A stretch of 53,447 bases of DNA from an uncultured Anaerolineales bacterium (GTDB lineage Bacteria; Chloroflexota; Anaerolineae; Anaerolineales; Villigracilaceae): NCBI GenBank assembly GCA_949319575.1, contig CASGHD010000074.1, positions 1-53,447 of the forward strand. The letters are read 5' to 3'. Position numbers and translations under genes: made by a program. The notes under the pieces are model-generated. The model was not told the origin of the DNA. It worked only from the letters and a program-made list of their open reading frames with translations, and searched no databases. The first letter of the stretch is position 1, and each line of letters starts with the position of its first letter. Positions 38,731 through 48,070 of the stretch are shown here, one piece after another.

Positions 38731-39768
38731 ATGGATGTGCTAAAGAATCAAAAAACCGACTTCAAAGAGATCGTCTACGAAAAAAGCAACTGGGTGGCGC
38801 GCATCACCATCAACCGCCCGCAAGTCTACAACTCGTACAGCACCAACGCGCTTGAAGAACTGGCAACCGCGTTCCGTCAAGCCGCCTTCGACGACGAAGT
38901 GGCGGTTATCGTGTACACGGGCATGGGCGACAAAGCCTTCTGCACGGGCGGCGACGTGAAGGAATACCAGGAACGCTACACGCGCTCGCCGCACGATTAC
39001 TGGAAATACATGCGCCTCTTTGGCGCGTACATCGAAAGCATCGTCAACACGGGCAAACCCGTCGTCGCGCGAATCAACGGCATGGCGGTCGGCGGCGGCA
39101 ACGAATCGAATCTCGCCTGCGATCTCGCCGTCATCGCCGAACATGCCTGGGTTGGGCAGGTCGGCGCGGGAGTCGGAAGCGTGGCGGCGGGCGGAGCGAC
39201 TCAATGGCTGCCCATCACCGTCGGCGACCGCCGCGCCCGTTACATGTTGATGACGAACCGCCGCATCCCCGCCTACCAAGCCCTCGAATGGGGACTCGTT
39301 AATCAGGTCGCGCCATCCGTCAAAAAAGACGGCGCGTTCATCGAACACGCCACGCCCGAGCAAATTGCCCAAGCCCAAAAAGGCGCGGACGGCTACAGCA
39401 TTGACCTCTCGAAACTCGACGAAGCCGTGGACGCGCTCGCCCAAGAACTCGTGGATAAATTTGCCGAGTGCATCCGCTTCACCAAAGAACAGATCAACTT
39501 CTGGAAAAATTTCAGCTGGCATCAGACCATCGGTCCCGCGCGCGACTGGCTCTCGATTCACTACACCTCATGGGAGCCGCTCGAAGGCATGAGCGCGTTC
39601 GTCGAAAAACGCCCCGCGCGGTACCGCATGTTGCGCGAACGCGCCGCGCAAGGCAAGAGCAGTGAGTTCATCTGGGGCGCGTACGAAAAAACCTGCCCCT
39701 CCTGCGGCGCGAAAGCCCTGCCCGAAGAATTCACCCACTGCGGCGTCTGCGGCGCGGGTTTGAAATAG
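38731..39768 (+). CDS. oah: 6-oxocyclohex-1-ene-1-carbonyl-CoA hydrolase (Oah/BzdY-like)
   Basis: Crotonase-fold enzyme that adds water twice and opens the alicyclic ring to 3-hydroxypimelyl-CoA. The 345 residues show ARITINRPQVYNSYSTNALEE, FCTGGDVKEYQERY, the oxyanion loop GMAVGGGNESNLACDL and the long C-terminal part (WKNFSWHQTIGPARDWLS) that sets this group apart from simple hydratases. The last 30 residues form a zinc-ribbon-like tail (CPSCGAKAL, CGVCGAGLK). GGAGA seven bases before ATG 38731 supports this start over 38704. Part of the upper benzoyl-CoA pathway with the hydratase at 39880 and dehydrogenase at 43514. Confidence 0.88.
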   Translation: MDVLKNQKTDFKEIVYEKSNWVARITINRPQVYNSYSTNALEELATAFRQAAFDDEVAVIVYTGMGDKAFCTGGDVKEYQERYTRSPHDYWKYMRLFGAYIESIVNTGKPVVARINGMAVGGGNESNLACDLAVIAEHAWVGQVGAGVGSVAAGGATQWLPITVGDRRARYMLMTNRRIPAYQALEWGLVNQVAPSVKKDGAFIEHATPEQIAQAQKGADGYSIDLSKLDEAVDALAQELVDKFAECIRFTKEQINFWKNFSWHQTIGPARDWLSIHYTSWEPLEGMSAFVEKRPARYRMLRERAAQGKSSEFIWGAYEKTCPSCGAKALPEEFTHCGVCGAGLK

Positions 39769-39784
39769 ACCTCTTGCGAAAGTC

Positions 39785-39861
39785 ATTTTTGCCACAGAGA
39801 ACGCAGAGAAAAAAAGAATGTTTCTCAAGGTCTTTGCGGACTCGGTGGCTGAGAAAGAGAA
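39785..39861. repeat. CAGAGAACGCAGAG-type inverted repeat
   Basis: TTTGCCACAGAGAACGCAGAG faces TCTTTGCGGACTCGGTGGC before the next gene. Confidence 0.65.
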
Positions 39862-39879
39862 TCTTATACAAGAGATCAA

Positions 39880-40644
39880 ATGACCGAATCATTTATTTCT
39901 GTCGAGACGAAGAACGGCGCTTCTTTCCTGACGTTGAAGCGGGCTCCGCTTAACGTGCTGGACATCGCCACCCTGACTCAGTTCGAGTCCGCGCTGACGG
40001 AGTTATCGCAAGACGAATCGATTCGCGTGCTTGTCATCAAAGCCGAAGGGAAGATGTTCTCGGCAGGCGTGGACGTGGCAGACCACACGCCCGATAAAGT
40101 CGGCGACATGATTCCGCTGTTCGACAGAGTCTGCCGCGCGTTGGCGAACTTCCCCGCGCCGACGATTGCCGTCGTTCACGGTCACGCGCTCGGCGGCGGA
40201 TGCGAACTGGTCTTGTGTTGCGACCTCGCCGTGATGACCGGTAACGCAAAGATCGGACAGCCTGAAATTCAACTCGCCGCCATCGCTCCCATCGCCGCGT
40301 TGAGGCTTCCGCAATTGGTCGGCTATCGCAATGCGGCGGATATTCTCTTCACAGGTCGCGCGTTGACCGCGGACGAAGCCTTGAAAATGGGATTGGTCAA
40401 TGCGGTGGTTTCTGCCGAGCAATTGGAGCAATGGGTTGAAGAGAAGGTAACAAAACTTACAAGTCTCAGTCGCGCCGCGTTGACCATGACCAAACGCGCC
40501 CTGCATATCGGCTTCGGCGCGTGGGACGCATCCGCGGTGGAACTGGAGCGCTTGTATCTGGATGAATTGATGAAAACCGAAGACGCGCATGAGGGCTTGA
40601 CCGCTTTCATGGAAAAGCGCGCGGCGGTTTGGAAACATAAGTAA
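39880..40644 (+). CDS. dch: Cyclohexa-1,5-diene-1-carbonyl-CoA hydratase-like (Dch/BzdW)
   Basis: The 254-residue crotonase-fold hydratase has LKRAPLNVLDIATLTQFESAL, KMFSAGVDVADH and the oxyanion block GHALGGGCELVLCCDLAVM. Expected to hydrate the diene made by benzoyl-CoA reductase to 6-hydroxycyclohex-1-ene-1-carbonyl-CoA. PLNVLD and SAGVDVADH fit the dienoyl-CoA hydratase group rather than ordinary enoyl-CoA hydratases, though a side-chain hydratase role is an alternative. Confidence 0.82.
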   Translation: MTESFISVETKNGASFLTLKRAPLNVLDIATLTQFESALTELSQDESIRVLVIKAEGKMFSAGVDVADHTPDKVGDMIPLFDRVCRALANFPAPTIAVVHGHALGGGCELVLCCDLAVMTGNAKIGQPEIQLAAIAPIAALRLPQLVGYRNAADILFTGRALTADEALKMGLVNAVVSAEQLEQWVEEKVTKLTSLSRAALTMTKRALHIGFGAWDASAVELERLYLDELMKTEDAHEGLTAFMEKRAAVWKHK

Positions 40645-40648
40645 CCCA

Positions 40649-40748
40649 ATGTCGTTGCGAGGGCGGTGTTCTTCCGCCCGAAGCAATCTCCCGTTGATAG
40701 AGGAGATTGCTTCGTCGCCAGGAGCAAGAGCGCTCCTCGTAACGACAT
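40649..40748. repeat. Family B palindromic repeat
   Basis: ATGTCGTTGCGAGGGCGG faces GAGCGCTCCTCGTAACGACAT; core GAAGCAATCTCC / GGAGATTGCTTCG. Confidence 0.8.
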
Positions 40749-40762
40749 GACAAGGAGAAGTT

Positions 40763-41218
40763 ATGACATCACGCGGATTAACATACGAACAATTTGAAAT
40801 GGGCGCGGTGTACCCGTCGCAGGCGCGGACGGTGACCGAGGCGGACGTGGCGAACTTCGCCGGGCTTTCGGGCGATTTCAACCCCCTGCACACCGACGCC
40901 GAGTTTGCCAAGGCCACGCCGATGGGCGAGCGCATCGCGCACGGCGTTCTCATCCTTGCGATGGCGACGGGCATGGCGAACTGGATGGGCATCTTTGAAG
41001 GCACGACGATTGCCTTGATGGAACAGGTGACGCGCTACAAAGGCGCGGTTAAATTCGGCGACACGATTCGGCTGGAGATGGAAGTCATCGAGAAGAAACC
41101 CACGTCCAAGCCTGATAAGGGCGTGGTGAAGTTTGCAGTCCGCGTGAAGAACCAGCGCGGCGAGAATGTGGTTGAGGGGGAGTGGACATTGTTGATGAAG
41201 GCAGTAGGGCAAAGTTAA
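40763..41218 (+). CDS. MaoC-like acyl-CoA hydratase
   Basis: The 151-residue hot-dog-fold protein carries the R-specific hydratase signature (FAGLSGDFNPLHTDAEFA with the Asp/His pair, then GERIAHGVLILAMATG). It could hydrate 2-aminocinnamoyl-CoA on the way to 2-aminobenzoyl-CoA, or take part in breakdown of pimelyl-CoA intermediates. AAGGAG precedes the ATG. It forms a close set with the SDR and thiolase that follow, a complete beta-oxidation turn. Confidence 0.85.
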   Translation: MTSRGLTYEQFEMGAVYPSQARTVTEADVANFAGLSGDFNPLHTDAEFAKATPMGERIAHGVLILAMATGMANWMGIFEGTTIALMEQVTRYKGAVKFGDTIRLEMEVIEKKPTSKPDKGVVKFAVRVKNQRGENVVEGEWTLLMKAVGQS

Positions 41219-41247
41219 CTTTGCCGTACAAATAATCGGAGGGCAGT

Positions 41248-42015
41248 ATGTTACTCAAGGATAAAGTCGCATTGATCACGGGGGGAGGGAATGGGATTGG
41301 GCGGGCGATTGTTTTGCGCTTTCTTCGGGACGGCGCGAAAGTCGTCACGGTGGACCTGGACCAGGCTGGGATGGAGGAAACGCTCAAAGAGGCGGGGCAG
41401 GCTGGAGGTCAGATCAGAGGCGAGATGGCGAACATCACCAAGCGCGAGGATGTTCAGCGCGTCGTCGATTCGATCGTCAAAGAACATGGTCGGCTCGACA
41501 TCCTGATCAACAACGCGGGCATCACGCGCGACGCGCTCACGGCGCGGGTGAAGGATGGCGAAGTCAAGTTGATGACCGATGAGCAATGGGACGCGGTGCT
41601 GGATGTCAACTTGAAAGGGACGTGGCTGTGCGCGCAGATCGCGGCGGTGGAAATGATCAAGCAGAAATATGGGCGCATCGTCAGCACGGCATCGGTGGCG
41701 GCGATTGGGCACATGGGGCAGTCGAATTACGCGGCGTCGAAGGCAGGCGTGGTGGCGGTGACGCAAACGCTCGCGCTCGAACTGGCGCGGTTTAATATCG
41801 CGGTCAATTGCATCGCGCCAGGCGGGACGAAGACGCGCATGACGGCGGCGATTCCCGAAAACATCATGGCAAATTTGATCGAACGAATTCCGCTCAAGCG
41901 TTTTGCCGACCCGTGCGAGATCGCGGCGGTTCACGCCTTTCTTGCGAGTGATGAGGCGTCGTTCATCACGGGGCAATGTGTTTTTGTAGACGGCGGTCAG
42001 ACCGTCGGAGCGTGA
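41248..42015 (+). CDS. Short-chain dehydrogenase/reductase (3-hydroxyacyl-CoA type)
   Basis: The 255-residue Rossmann enzyme has TGGGNGIGRAI, NNAGITRD, the catalytic Ser and YAASK, and APGGTKTRM. Predicted to oxidise a 3-hydroxyacyl-CoA with NAD(P); in the pathway, 3-hydroxy-3-(2-aminophenyl)propanoyl-CoA to the 3-oxo thioester. The thiolase gene starts one base after its stop, so the two are coupled. Confidence 0.86.
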   Translation: MLLKDKVALITGGGNGIGRAIVLRFLRDGAKVVTVDLDQAGMEETLKEAGQAGGQIRGEMANITKREDVQRVVDSIVKEHGRLDILINNAGITRDALTARVKDGEVKLMTDEQWDAVLDVNLKGTWLCAQIAAVEMIKQKYGRIVSTASVAAIGHMGQSNYAASKAGVVAVTQTLALELARFNIAVNCIAPGGTKTRMTAAIPENIMANLIERIPLKRFADPCEIAAVHAFLASDEASFITGQCVFVDGGQTVGA

Positions 42016-42016
42016 G

Positions 42017-43216
42017 ATGTTTGCGAAATCATTCATCCCCTACGGCGGATATTGGTGTTCGCCGTTCGCCCGCTGGCAGGGAAGTTTTGCCAACTTGCAC
42101 ACGATCAAGTTCGCGGCGGAGGTGACGCGCAAAGCATTGGAAGCACGGAAGGTTGATCCGAAAATTTTCAGCAATGTCTATCTCGGCATGACCGTTCCCG
42201 CGCCCGCTTCATTTTATGGAGCGCCGTGGCTGGCGGGCATGATCGGCGCGGAGGGCGTCACGGGTCCCGTTTTTTCGCAAGCCTGCGCGACATCGGCGCG
42301 GGTGATCGGAAGCGCGGCGCGGGCGGTGGAGACGGAAGACGACGCTTCGATTCTCTGCGTGACGGCGGATCGCACCTCGAACGGACCTCACCTGCTGTAT
42401 CCGAATCCCACCAACCCTGGCGCGCGCGGCGACTCTGAAGACTGGGTGTGGGACAACTTCAACCGCGACCCGTTCGTGGGCAACGCCATGATTCAGACTG
42501 CCGAAAACACGGCGAAGGATTACAACATCACGATGGCGGAACAGAATGAAGTGATGTTGATGCGTTACGCTCAATACCAGAAGGCGCTCGAAAACGACGC
42601 GGCGTTTCATAAGAAGTACATGTCGGTTGTGGAAGTCAATCCGTCGGGGAAGAAAGTCGTCGCCACGGTGATGGACGACGAAGGCGTGTTCCCCTCCACT
42701 GCGGAGGGACTCGCCAAACTGAAACCCATCCTGCCTGATGGCACGGTCACATACGGCGGACAGACCTATCCCGCCGACGGCAACGCGGGGATGATCGTCA
42801 CGACAAAAGAGAAGGCGCGCGAACTGAGCAAAGACTCAAAGATCGAAATTCAACTGCTCTCATTCAACGAAGGACGCGCCGAAAAAGGATACATGCCCAA
42901 AGCCAACGCTCCCGCCGCGAGAGGCGCGTTGAAAAAAGCGGGCGTGGACATCAAGGACATCAAAGCGATCAAGACTCACAATCCGTTTGCCGTGAACGAC
43001 ATTTTCCTCAACCGCGAGTTGGGCATTCCGCTCGATAAGATGAACAACTACGGCTCGTCGCTCATCTGGGGTCACCCGCAGGGACCGACAGGCATGAGAC
43101 TCGTCATGGAGATGATCGAAGAACTCGTCTTGCTCGGCGGCGGATACGGGCTGTTCACAGGCTGCGCAGCTGGCGACACCGCCGCGGCGATTGTGTTGGA
43201 AGCGCGTGGAGGCTGA
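42017..43216 (+). CDS. Thiolase (acetyl-CoA acyltransferase)
   Basis: The 399-residue thiolase has the nucleophilic Cys in SQACATSARV, THNPFAVNDI, GHPQGPTGMR and the second Cys in TGCAAGDTAAA, so all catalytic residues are present. Expected to cleave 2-aminobenzoylacetyl-CoA into 2-aminobenzoyl-CoA and acetyl-CoA, or to act in lower beta-oxidation. An insertion-rich middle (SEDWVWDNFNRDP; YGGQTYPADGNAG) departs from common FadA-type sequences. Confidence 0.88.
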   Translation: MFAKSFIPYGGYWCSPFARWQGSFANLHTIKFAAEVTRKALEARKVDPKIFSNVYLGMTVPAPASFYGAPWLAGMIGAEGVTGPVFSQACATSARVIGSAARAVETEDDASILCVTADRTSNGPHLLYPNPTNPGARGDSEDWVWDNFNRDPFVGNAMIQTAENTAKDYNITMAEQNEVMLMRYAQYQKALENDAAFHKKYMSVVEVNPSGKKVVATVMDDEGVFPSTAEGLAKLKPILPDGTVTYGGQTYPADGNAGMIVTTKEKARELSKDSKIEIQLLSFNEGRAEKGYMPKANAPAARGALKKAGVDIKDIKAIKTHNPFAVNDIFLNRELGIPLDKMNNYGSSLIWGHPQGPTGMRLVMEMIEELVLLGGGYGLFTGCAAGDTAAAIVLEARGG

Positions 43217-43219
43217 AGG

Positions 43220-43500
43220 ATTTTTCGTACACAGATTACACGGATCAGACGGAAGACTCTACTGAAAAAGGCAATCGCACCGCTACGCGCGCGAAGGTCG
43301 CAAAGGAAAAGCAAAATCAAGAATCTATTTTCAAGAAAACCCGTGAAGATCTATGTTCTTAAAACGCCTTTGAATTTTCTTCGCGGTCATTACGGTAATT
43401 TTTTGTAACTGAGTCACAGAACGACTGATTATTAATTTCAAAAAAACCATGGAACTCCGTGAAATCCGCGTACAAAATGGTTTGTAAATGACAGATTCAG
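43220..43500. repeat. Repeat-filled 297-base gap before the dehydrogenase gene
   Basis: Contains TACACAGATTACACGGATCAG and GTGAAATCCGCGTACAAAATGG (outer pair), and CTACGCGCGCGAAGGTCGC / CTTCGCGGTCATTACGG (inner pair). No gene is visible. Confidence 0.6.
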
Positions 43501-43513
43501 AAAGGAAACATTC

Positions 43514-44536
43514 ATGAAAGCCGCTGTATTTCACGCCGCGCATCAACCGCTGGCAATTGAAGAAGTCCCCACGCCCACTCCGTCTGCGGGCGAAGTCCTC
43601 ATCAAGGTGGCGGGATGCGGAGTCTGTCACACCGACCTGCATTACATTGACCACGACGTTCCCACGTTCAAGAAGCCGCCGCTCGTGTTGGGACATGAGG
43701 TCTCAGGCGTGATCGCGGGCTTGGGCGCGGGCGTGACTCAATGGAAGGAAGGCGCGCGCGTCCTGCTCCCCGCTGTATATGGATGCGGTCAATGCGCCAT
43801 GTGCCGCACAGGACGCGAGAACATCTGCGAGAAGATGATGATGTTCGGCAACAACGTGGACGGCGGCTATGCCGAGTACATGCTCGCGCCCGCCAAGGAT
43901 GTGATCGCCCTGCCCGATGAACTTCCGCTTGTGGAAAGTTCTATCATCGCGGACGCGGTCACCACGCCGTATCACGCCGTTGTCAACCGTGGACAGGTGA
44001 AGCCTGGCGATTCAGTTGTTGTGGTGGGATGCGGCGGTATCGGCTTGAATCTCGTCCAGGTCGCTGCGGCTGTCGGGGCGAAGGTCATCGCGATTGACGT
44101 GATCGATTCCAAACTGGAATGGGCGAAGAAACTCGGGGCGCAGGCGATGATCAACGCGAAGAACGTCGAGCGCGTGGATAAGGAAGTCCGCAAGTTAACG
44201 GGCGGCGGCGCGGACATCGGCTTTGAGGCGATTGGCAACCCCGTCACCCAGGCGCAGACGTTTTCCTGCATCCGCGCGGGCGGACGCTTTGTGATGGTTG
44301 GTTACAGCGACAAACCGATGACGCTCGACTCGGGGCGCGTGATGTATCGCGAGATGGAGATCATCGGCTCGCTCGGTTGCCGCGCTGTGGATTATCCGCG
44401 CGTGCTGGAACTGGCGCGGCAGGGTCGTATCAAAGTAAAGGAACTCGTCACCGCGCAGTTCCCGCTGGACCAGATCAACGCCGCGTTCGACACGCTTCGC
44501 AAAGGCGAAGGAATTCGGTCGGTGGTTGTGCCGTAG
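43514..44536 (+). CDS. had: Zinc alcohol dehydrogenase, 6-hydroxycyclohex-1-ene-carbonyl-CoA type
   Basis: The 340-residue medium-chain dehydrogenase has catalytic zinc ligands in GCGVCHTD and LGHEVSG, the four structural-zinc cysteines in [15 protein letters not shown], and NAD-binding [10 protein letters not shown]. Neighbours encoding a benzoyl-CoA reductase, dienoyl-CoA hydratase and ring hydrolase make 6-hydroxycyclohex-1-ene-1-carbonyl-CoA dehydrogenase the best call; substrate is inferred from context. Confidence 0.82.
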   Translation: MKAAVFHAAHQPLAIEEVPTPTPSAGEVLIKVAGCGVCHTDLHYIDHDVPTFKKPPLVLGHEVSGVIAGLGAGVTQWKEGARVLLPAVYGCGQCAMCRTGRENICEKMMMFGNNVDGGYAEYMLAPAKDVIALPDELPLVESSIIADAVTTPYHAVVNRGQVKPGDSVVVVGCGGIGLNLVQVAAAVGAKVIAIDVIDSKLEWAKKLGAQAMINAKNVERVDKEVRKLTGGGADIGFEAIGNPVTQAQTFSCIRAGGRFVMVGYSDKPMTLDSGRVMYREMEIIGSLGCRAVDYPRVLELARQGRIKVKELVTAQFPLDQINAAFDTLRKGEGIRSVVVP

Positions 44537-44542
44537 CGGATA

Positions 44543-44643
44543 ATGTCATTGCGAGGAGCGCTCTTGTTCTTTGCGACGAAGCAATCCCCCCCCTTAGCCA
44601 GGAGATTGCTTCGAGCGGAAAATCACCGCTCTCGCAATGACAT
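44543..44643. repeat. Family B palindromic repeat
   Basis: ATGTCATTGCGAGGAGCGC faces CGCTCTCGCAATGACAT, with GAAGCAATCCCC / GGAGATTGCTTCG in the core. Confidence 0.8.
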
Positions 44644-44655
44644 GGCAACAGATTT

Positions 44656-45507
44656 ATGATCATAGACTTCCACATCCACCTCTCGCTTCCCGAACACGAA
44701 CTGCCATCCGTGTTGGAATGGATGCGTTCGAATTATCAAGGAGACCTCGATGCCTATGTCCGAGAAATTCTCACCCCGCAGGGAATCCGTCGGCATCTTC
44801 AAGCGCACGATGTTGACCTGGCTGTCGGTCTGGCGGAAGTCTCGCCTGTCACCACAGGCGTCGCGGATAACGACTACGTCGGCAAACTCTGCGCGTCAGC
44901 CAACGCGCTCGCCGACCCAGCCTCAGGTCCGCGCGGACGGCTGTTGCCCTTTGCCAGTATCAACCCATTCCTCGTCAACGATCTTGCCGCGGAACTCGAA
45001 AGGCTTGTAAAGGAATACGACTTCAAAGGGATCAAGGTCTACCCGCCGTATCAGCATCACTACGTCAATGACCCGCGCATGTATCCGCTGTACGCCAAGG
45101 CGCAGGAACTCGGTCTGCCGATGATGGTGCATACGGGCTCGTCCGTCTTCAAAGGCGCGCGCATCAAATACGCCGATCCGCTTCTGCTCGACGACGTGGC
45201 GATTGACTTTCCCGAACTGAATATTCTGATGGCGCATTCGGGGCGTCCGTTCTGGTACGAGCAGGCGTTCTGGCTGGCGCGGCGGCACGAGAACGTGTAT
45301 ATGGAAATTTCGGGTCTGCCCGCCAAACACCTGCTGGATTATTTCCCGCGCCTCGAAATGCTCGCGGATAAGGTCGTCTACGGCTCAGACTGGCCTGGCA
45401 ACCCAGACCTGCGCCGCAACGTCTCAGCCATCCGCGCTTTGAATATTTCGGAGGAAGCGAAGCAAAAGATTCTGCGCGATAACGCGGCAAGGATTTTGAA
45501 GTTATAG
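44656..45507 (+). CDS. Amidohydrolase-2 family TIM-barrel protein
   Basis: The 283-residue metal enzyme shows the family ligands DFHIHL, the His of MMVHTG and MAHSG, and the Asp of YGSDWPG. The family includes ACMSD-type decarboxylases and hydrolases. Within this cluster it could act on a side product such as an aryl carboxylate or lactone, but nothing in the sequence fixes the substrate. Flanked on both sides by family B repeats, so it may have joined the operon as a unit. Confidence 0.8.
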   Translation: MIIDFHIHLSLPEHELPSVLEWMRSNYQGDLDAYVREILTPQGIRRHLQAHDVDLAVGLAEVSPVTTGVADNDYVGKLCASANALADPASGPRGRLLPFASINPFLVNDLAAELERLVKEYDFKGIKVYPPYQHHYVNDPRMYPLYAKAQELGLPMMVHTGSSVFKGARIKYADPLLLDDVAIDFPELNILMAHSGRPFWYEQAFWLARRHENVYMEISGLPAKHLLDYFPRLEMLADKVVYGSDWPGNPDLRRNVSAIRALNISEEAKQKILRDNAARILKL

Positions 45508-45515
45508 ATATCATT

Positions 45516-45623
45516 TATCATTGCGAGCAGAGCGAAGCAATCTCCAATTTCTAATCTCCAGTCACCAATTATCAGGATCAGGAGATTGCTTCGGGCGGAA
45601 GACCACCGCCCTCGCAATGACAT
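45516..45623. repeat. Family B palindromic repeat with simple-repeat insert
   Basis: TATCATTGCGAGCAGAGC faces CCGCCCTCGCAATGACAT. In the loop is TCCAATTTCTAATCTCCAG, the same simple repeat found inside the genes at 5222 and 6137. Confidence 0.75.
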
Positions 45624-45642
45624 AAAACGATAGGGAGACGCC

Positions 45643-47391
45643 ATGCGAGAATTTTTACTAGGTAACGAAGCCATCGCCCGCGGAGCGTGGGAAGCGGGAG
45701 TCAAATTCGTATCGGGTTACCCAGGCACGCCCAGCACCGAGATCATCGAAACCCTGGCGACGCGCTTCCCCGAAACCAACCCGCGCTGGTCAACGAACGA
45801 GAAGGTCGCGTTTGAAGAGGGCATGGGCGCGGCGATCGGCGGCTTGCGGACGCTCGTCACCATGAAGCACGTCGGTCTCAACGTCGCGGCGGACGCCTTC
45901 ATGGTCTTCCCCTACTCTGGCACGAACGGCGGCTTCGTCGTCATCTCCGCCGACGACCCTGGGATGCACTCCTCGCAAAACGAGCAGGACAACCGCTACC
46001 TCGCGCGAGTCGCCAAAGTCCCCGTGCTCGAGCCGAGCGACGCGCAGGAATGTCACGACTTCATGATCGCGGGACTCGAACTCTCGGAGCAGTTCCGCTC
46101 GCCCGTCATGCTCCGCACAACGACCAGGCTCGCCCATCACAAGGGATTGGTGGAAGTCGGCGAACGGGCGGATGTGCCGCCCCGCGAGTTTATCCGCGAC
46201 CCCCAACGTTTCTCTGTCCCGATCTATCGCCTGATTCGCCGCCCCGAAGTTGAGAAAACGCTGACGGCTTTCGCCGAATACGCCGAGACCTGCCCCTTCA
46301 ACCGCATCGAAGAAGGCGCGGATGACAAAATCGGCGTGGTCACTTCGGGGATTTCCTATCAATATGTGAAAGAAGTTTTGCCAGACGCGGGCATCCTGCG
46401 ACTCGGCATGACCTTCCCCTTGCCCGCTAATCTCCTGCGCGACTTCTGCGCGAAATACGAAACGGTGTACGTCGTCGAAGAAGGCGAACCGTTCATCGAA
46501 GAATTCATGCGCGGCGCGGGAATCACAAACCTGACAGGCAAGGAACTCTTCGGCGTCATCGGCGAATACTCGCCAGGCAGATTGCGGAAGACGCTCGGGC
46601 TGGGCGCCCCGCCCGAGCCGTTCACCAACGACGGCGTCAACCTCATCATGCGCCCGCCCATGTTCTGCGTCGGTTGCGGACATCGCACCGTTTTCGCCGC
46701 GTTGAGACAGTTGCGAGTCACGGTCTCGGGCGATATCGGCTGTTACACGATGGGCGCTTTGCATCCCTACGAAGCGGAACACACCACCTTCGCGATGGGA
46801 TCAAGCATCGGTGTCGCCGTCGGCTTGGAGCAGGCGGGACACGAGAACACCGTCGCCATCATCGGCGACTCGACCTTCATTCACGCGGGCATTCCGCCGC
46901 TGATCGACGCGGTCTACAACCGAAGCCGCCTGACGCTCATCATCCTCGACAACTCCACGACGGGCATGACGGGCAGTCAGCCCAACCCCGTTTCAGGCAA
47001 AGATGTGATGGGACAGCAGGCGCCTCAAATTGACCTCGAAGCGTTGTGCCGCGCCTCGGGCGTCGAAAACGTTGCCATCGTGGATACATGGGATCGCAAG
47101 GAAGTCGTCAACGTCATCCGCCGCGCCGTCTCTTTCAAAGGACCCGCCGTTGTCATCGCGCGCGGACCGTGCCAGCAGATTCCCGAAATCAAACACTCGC
47201 ATCGCATCCCGTTCTTCATTCACGAAGACCTTTGCACGCAATGCGACGCCTGCTTCAAAGTGTGGTGTCCCGCCATCACGCGCGCGCCGCAGAACTTCCC
47301 CGTCATCGCCGCCAACGAATGCACATCCTGCACCGTCTGCGCCCAGGTCTGCCCAACGGACGCCATCAAGCTCGCGGAGGAAACTGCATGA
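45643..47391 (+). CDS. iorA: Indolepyruvate:ferredoxin oxidoreductase alpha subunit (copy 2)
   Basis: The 582-residue second IorA paralogue. N-terminal GNEAIARGAWEAGVKFVSGY, TPP domain with FCVGCGHRTVF, DIGCYTMG and IGDSTFIHAGIPP, then two 4Fe-4S motifs (CTQCDACFKVWC and CTSCTVCAQVC). The first motif of each copy is irregular in its last spacing. It is shorter than copy 1 and closer to archaeal-type IorA. It may serve other aryl pyruvates (phenylpyruvate, hydroxyphenylpyruvate) or mainly make reduced ferredoxin for benzoyl-CoA reductase. Confidence 0.9.
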   Translation: MREFLLGNEAIARGAWEAGVKFVSGYPGTPSTEIIETLATRFPETNPRWSTNEKVAFEEGMGAAIGGLRTLVTMKHVGLNVAADAFMVFPYSGTNGGFVVISADDPGMHSSQNEQDNRYLARVAKVPVLEPSDAQECHDFMIAGLELSEQFRSPVMLRTTTRLAHHKGLVEVGERADVPPREFIRDPQRFSVPIYRLIRRPEVEKTLTAFAEYAETCPFNRIEEGADDKIGVVTSGISYQYVKEVLPDAGILRLGMTFPLPANLLRDFCAKYETVYVVEEGEPFIEEFMRGAGITNLTGKELFGVIGEYSPGRLRKTLGLGAPPEPFTNDGVNLIMRPPMFCVGCGHRTVFAALRQLRVTVSGDIGCYTMGALHPYEAEHTTFAMGSSIGVAVGLEQAGHENTVAIIGDSTFIHAGIPPLIDAVYNRSRLTLIILDNSTTGMTGSQPNPVSGKDVMGQQAPQIDLEALCRASGVENVAIVDTWDRKEVVNVIRRAVSFKGPAVVIARGPCQQIPEIKHSHRIPFFIHEDLCTQCDACFKVWCPAITRAPQNFPVIAANECTSCTVCAQVCPTDAIKLAEETA

Positions 47392-47978
47392 AGACCTACA
47401 ACCTGATGTTCGCGGGCGTCGGCGGGCAGGGATCGCTTCTCATCGCTGAACTGACCTCGCTCGCCGCCGTCAACGCGGGATACGATACGAAGCAGACCGA
47501 AGTTCACGGCGTCTCGCAAAGAGGCGGGAGCGTGGAGACTCACGTCCGCTTCGGAGAAAAAGTCCACTCGCCCATCGTCACCCCAGGCGAAGCCGACGCG
47601 GTGGTCGGACTCGAAAAACTGGAAGCATTGCGTTTCGCGCATTACCTGAATATCGAAACTGGGACAGTTCTCGTCAACGACCATGAACTGGTGCCAGGCT
47701 CGGTCCCCAACGCCGAAAGTATTTATCCGCGTGAGACGATTGACTTCCTCAAATCAAAGGGAATGCGAGTCGTCGCCCTGCCCGCCTCGCAAACCGCGCG
47801 CGATCTCGGCGACGCCCGCATGGCAAACGTCGTCATGCTCGGCGCGTTGTCCACGCTGTTGCCCATCGAGCAGGAGGTTTGGGAGAAGACGCTCAAACTC
47901 CGCATCCCCGCCAAATATTTGGATGGCAATTTGAAGGCGTTCGAGTCTGGTTATGATGCGATGCAAAAAGCTATTTAA
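47388..47978 (+). CDS. iorB: Indolepyruvate:ferredoxin oxidoreductase beta subunit (copy 2)
   Basis: The 196-residue partner of the preceding gene, with FAGVGGQGSLLIAELTSL and the KQTEVHGVSQRGGSVETHVRFG block. ATGA overlap with the alpha gene, closer coupling than in copy 1, where a repeat lies between the two genes. Confidence 0.9.
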   Translation: MKTYNLMFAGVGGQGSLLIAELTSLAAVNAGYDTKQTEVHGVSQRGGSVETHVRFGEKVHSPIVTPGEADAVVGLEKLEALRFAHYLNIETGTVLVNDHELVPGSVPNAESIYPRETIDFLKSKGMRVVALPASQTARDLGDARMANVVMLGALSTLLPIEQEVWEKTLKLRIPAKYLDGNLKAFESGYDAMQKAI

Positions 47979-48050
47979 CACGAAGAACACAAAGGAAAAA
48001 AGAAAAATCTTTTAAACCTTCGTGACCTTTGTGCCTTTGTGGTGAAAAGG
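47978..48050. repeat. ACACGAAGAACACAAAGG-type repeat
   Basis: AACACGAAGAACACAAAGG faces CCTTCGTGACCTTTGTGCCTTTGTGG before the next gene. Confidence 0.7.
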
Positions 48051-48070
48051 TTTTTGGAAAGGAGTTAGAG

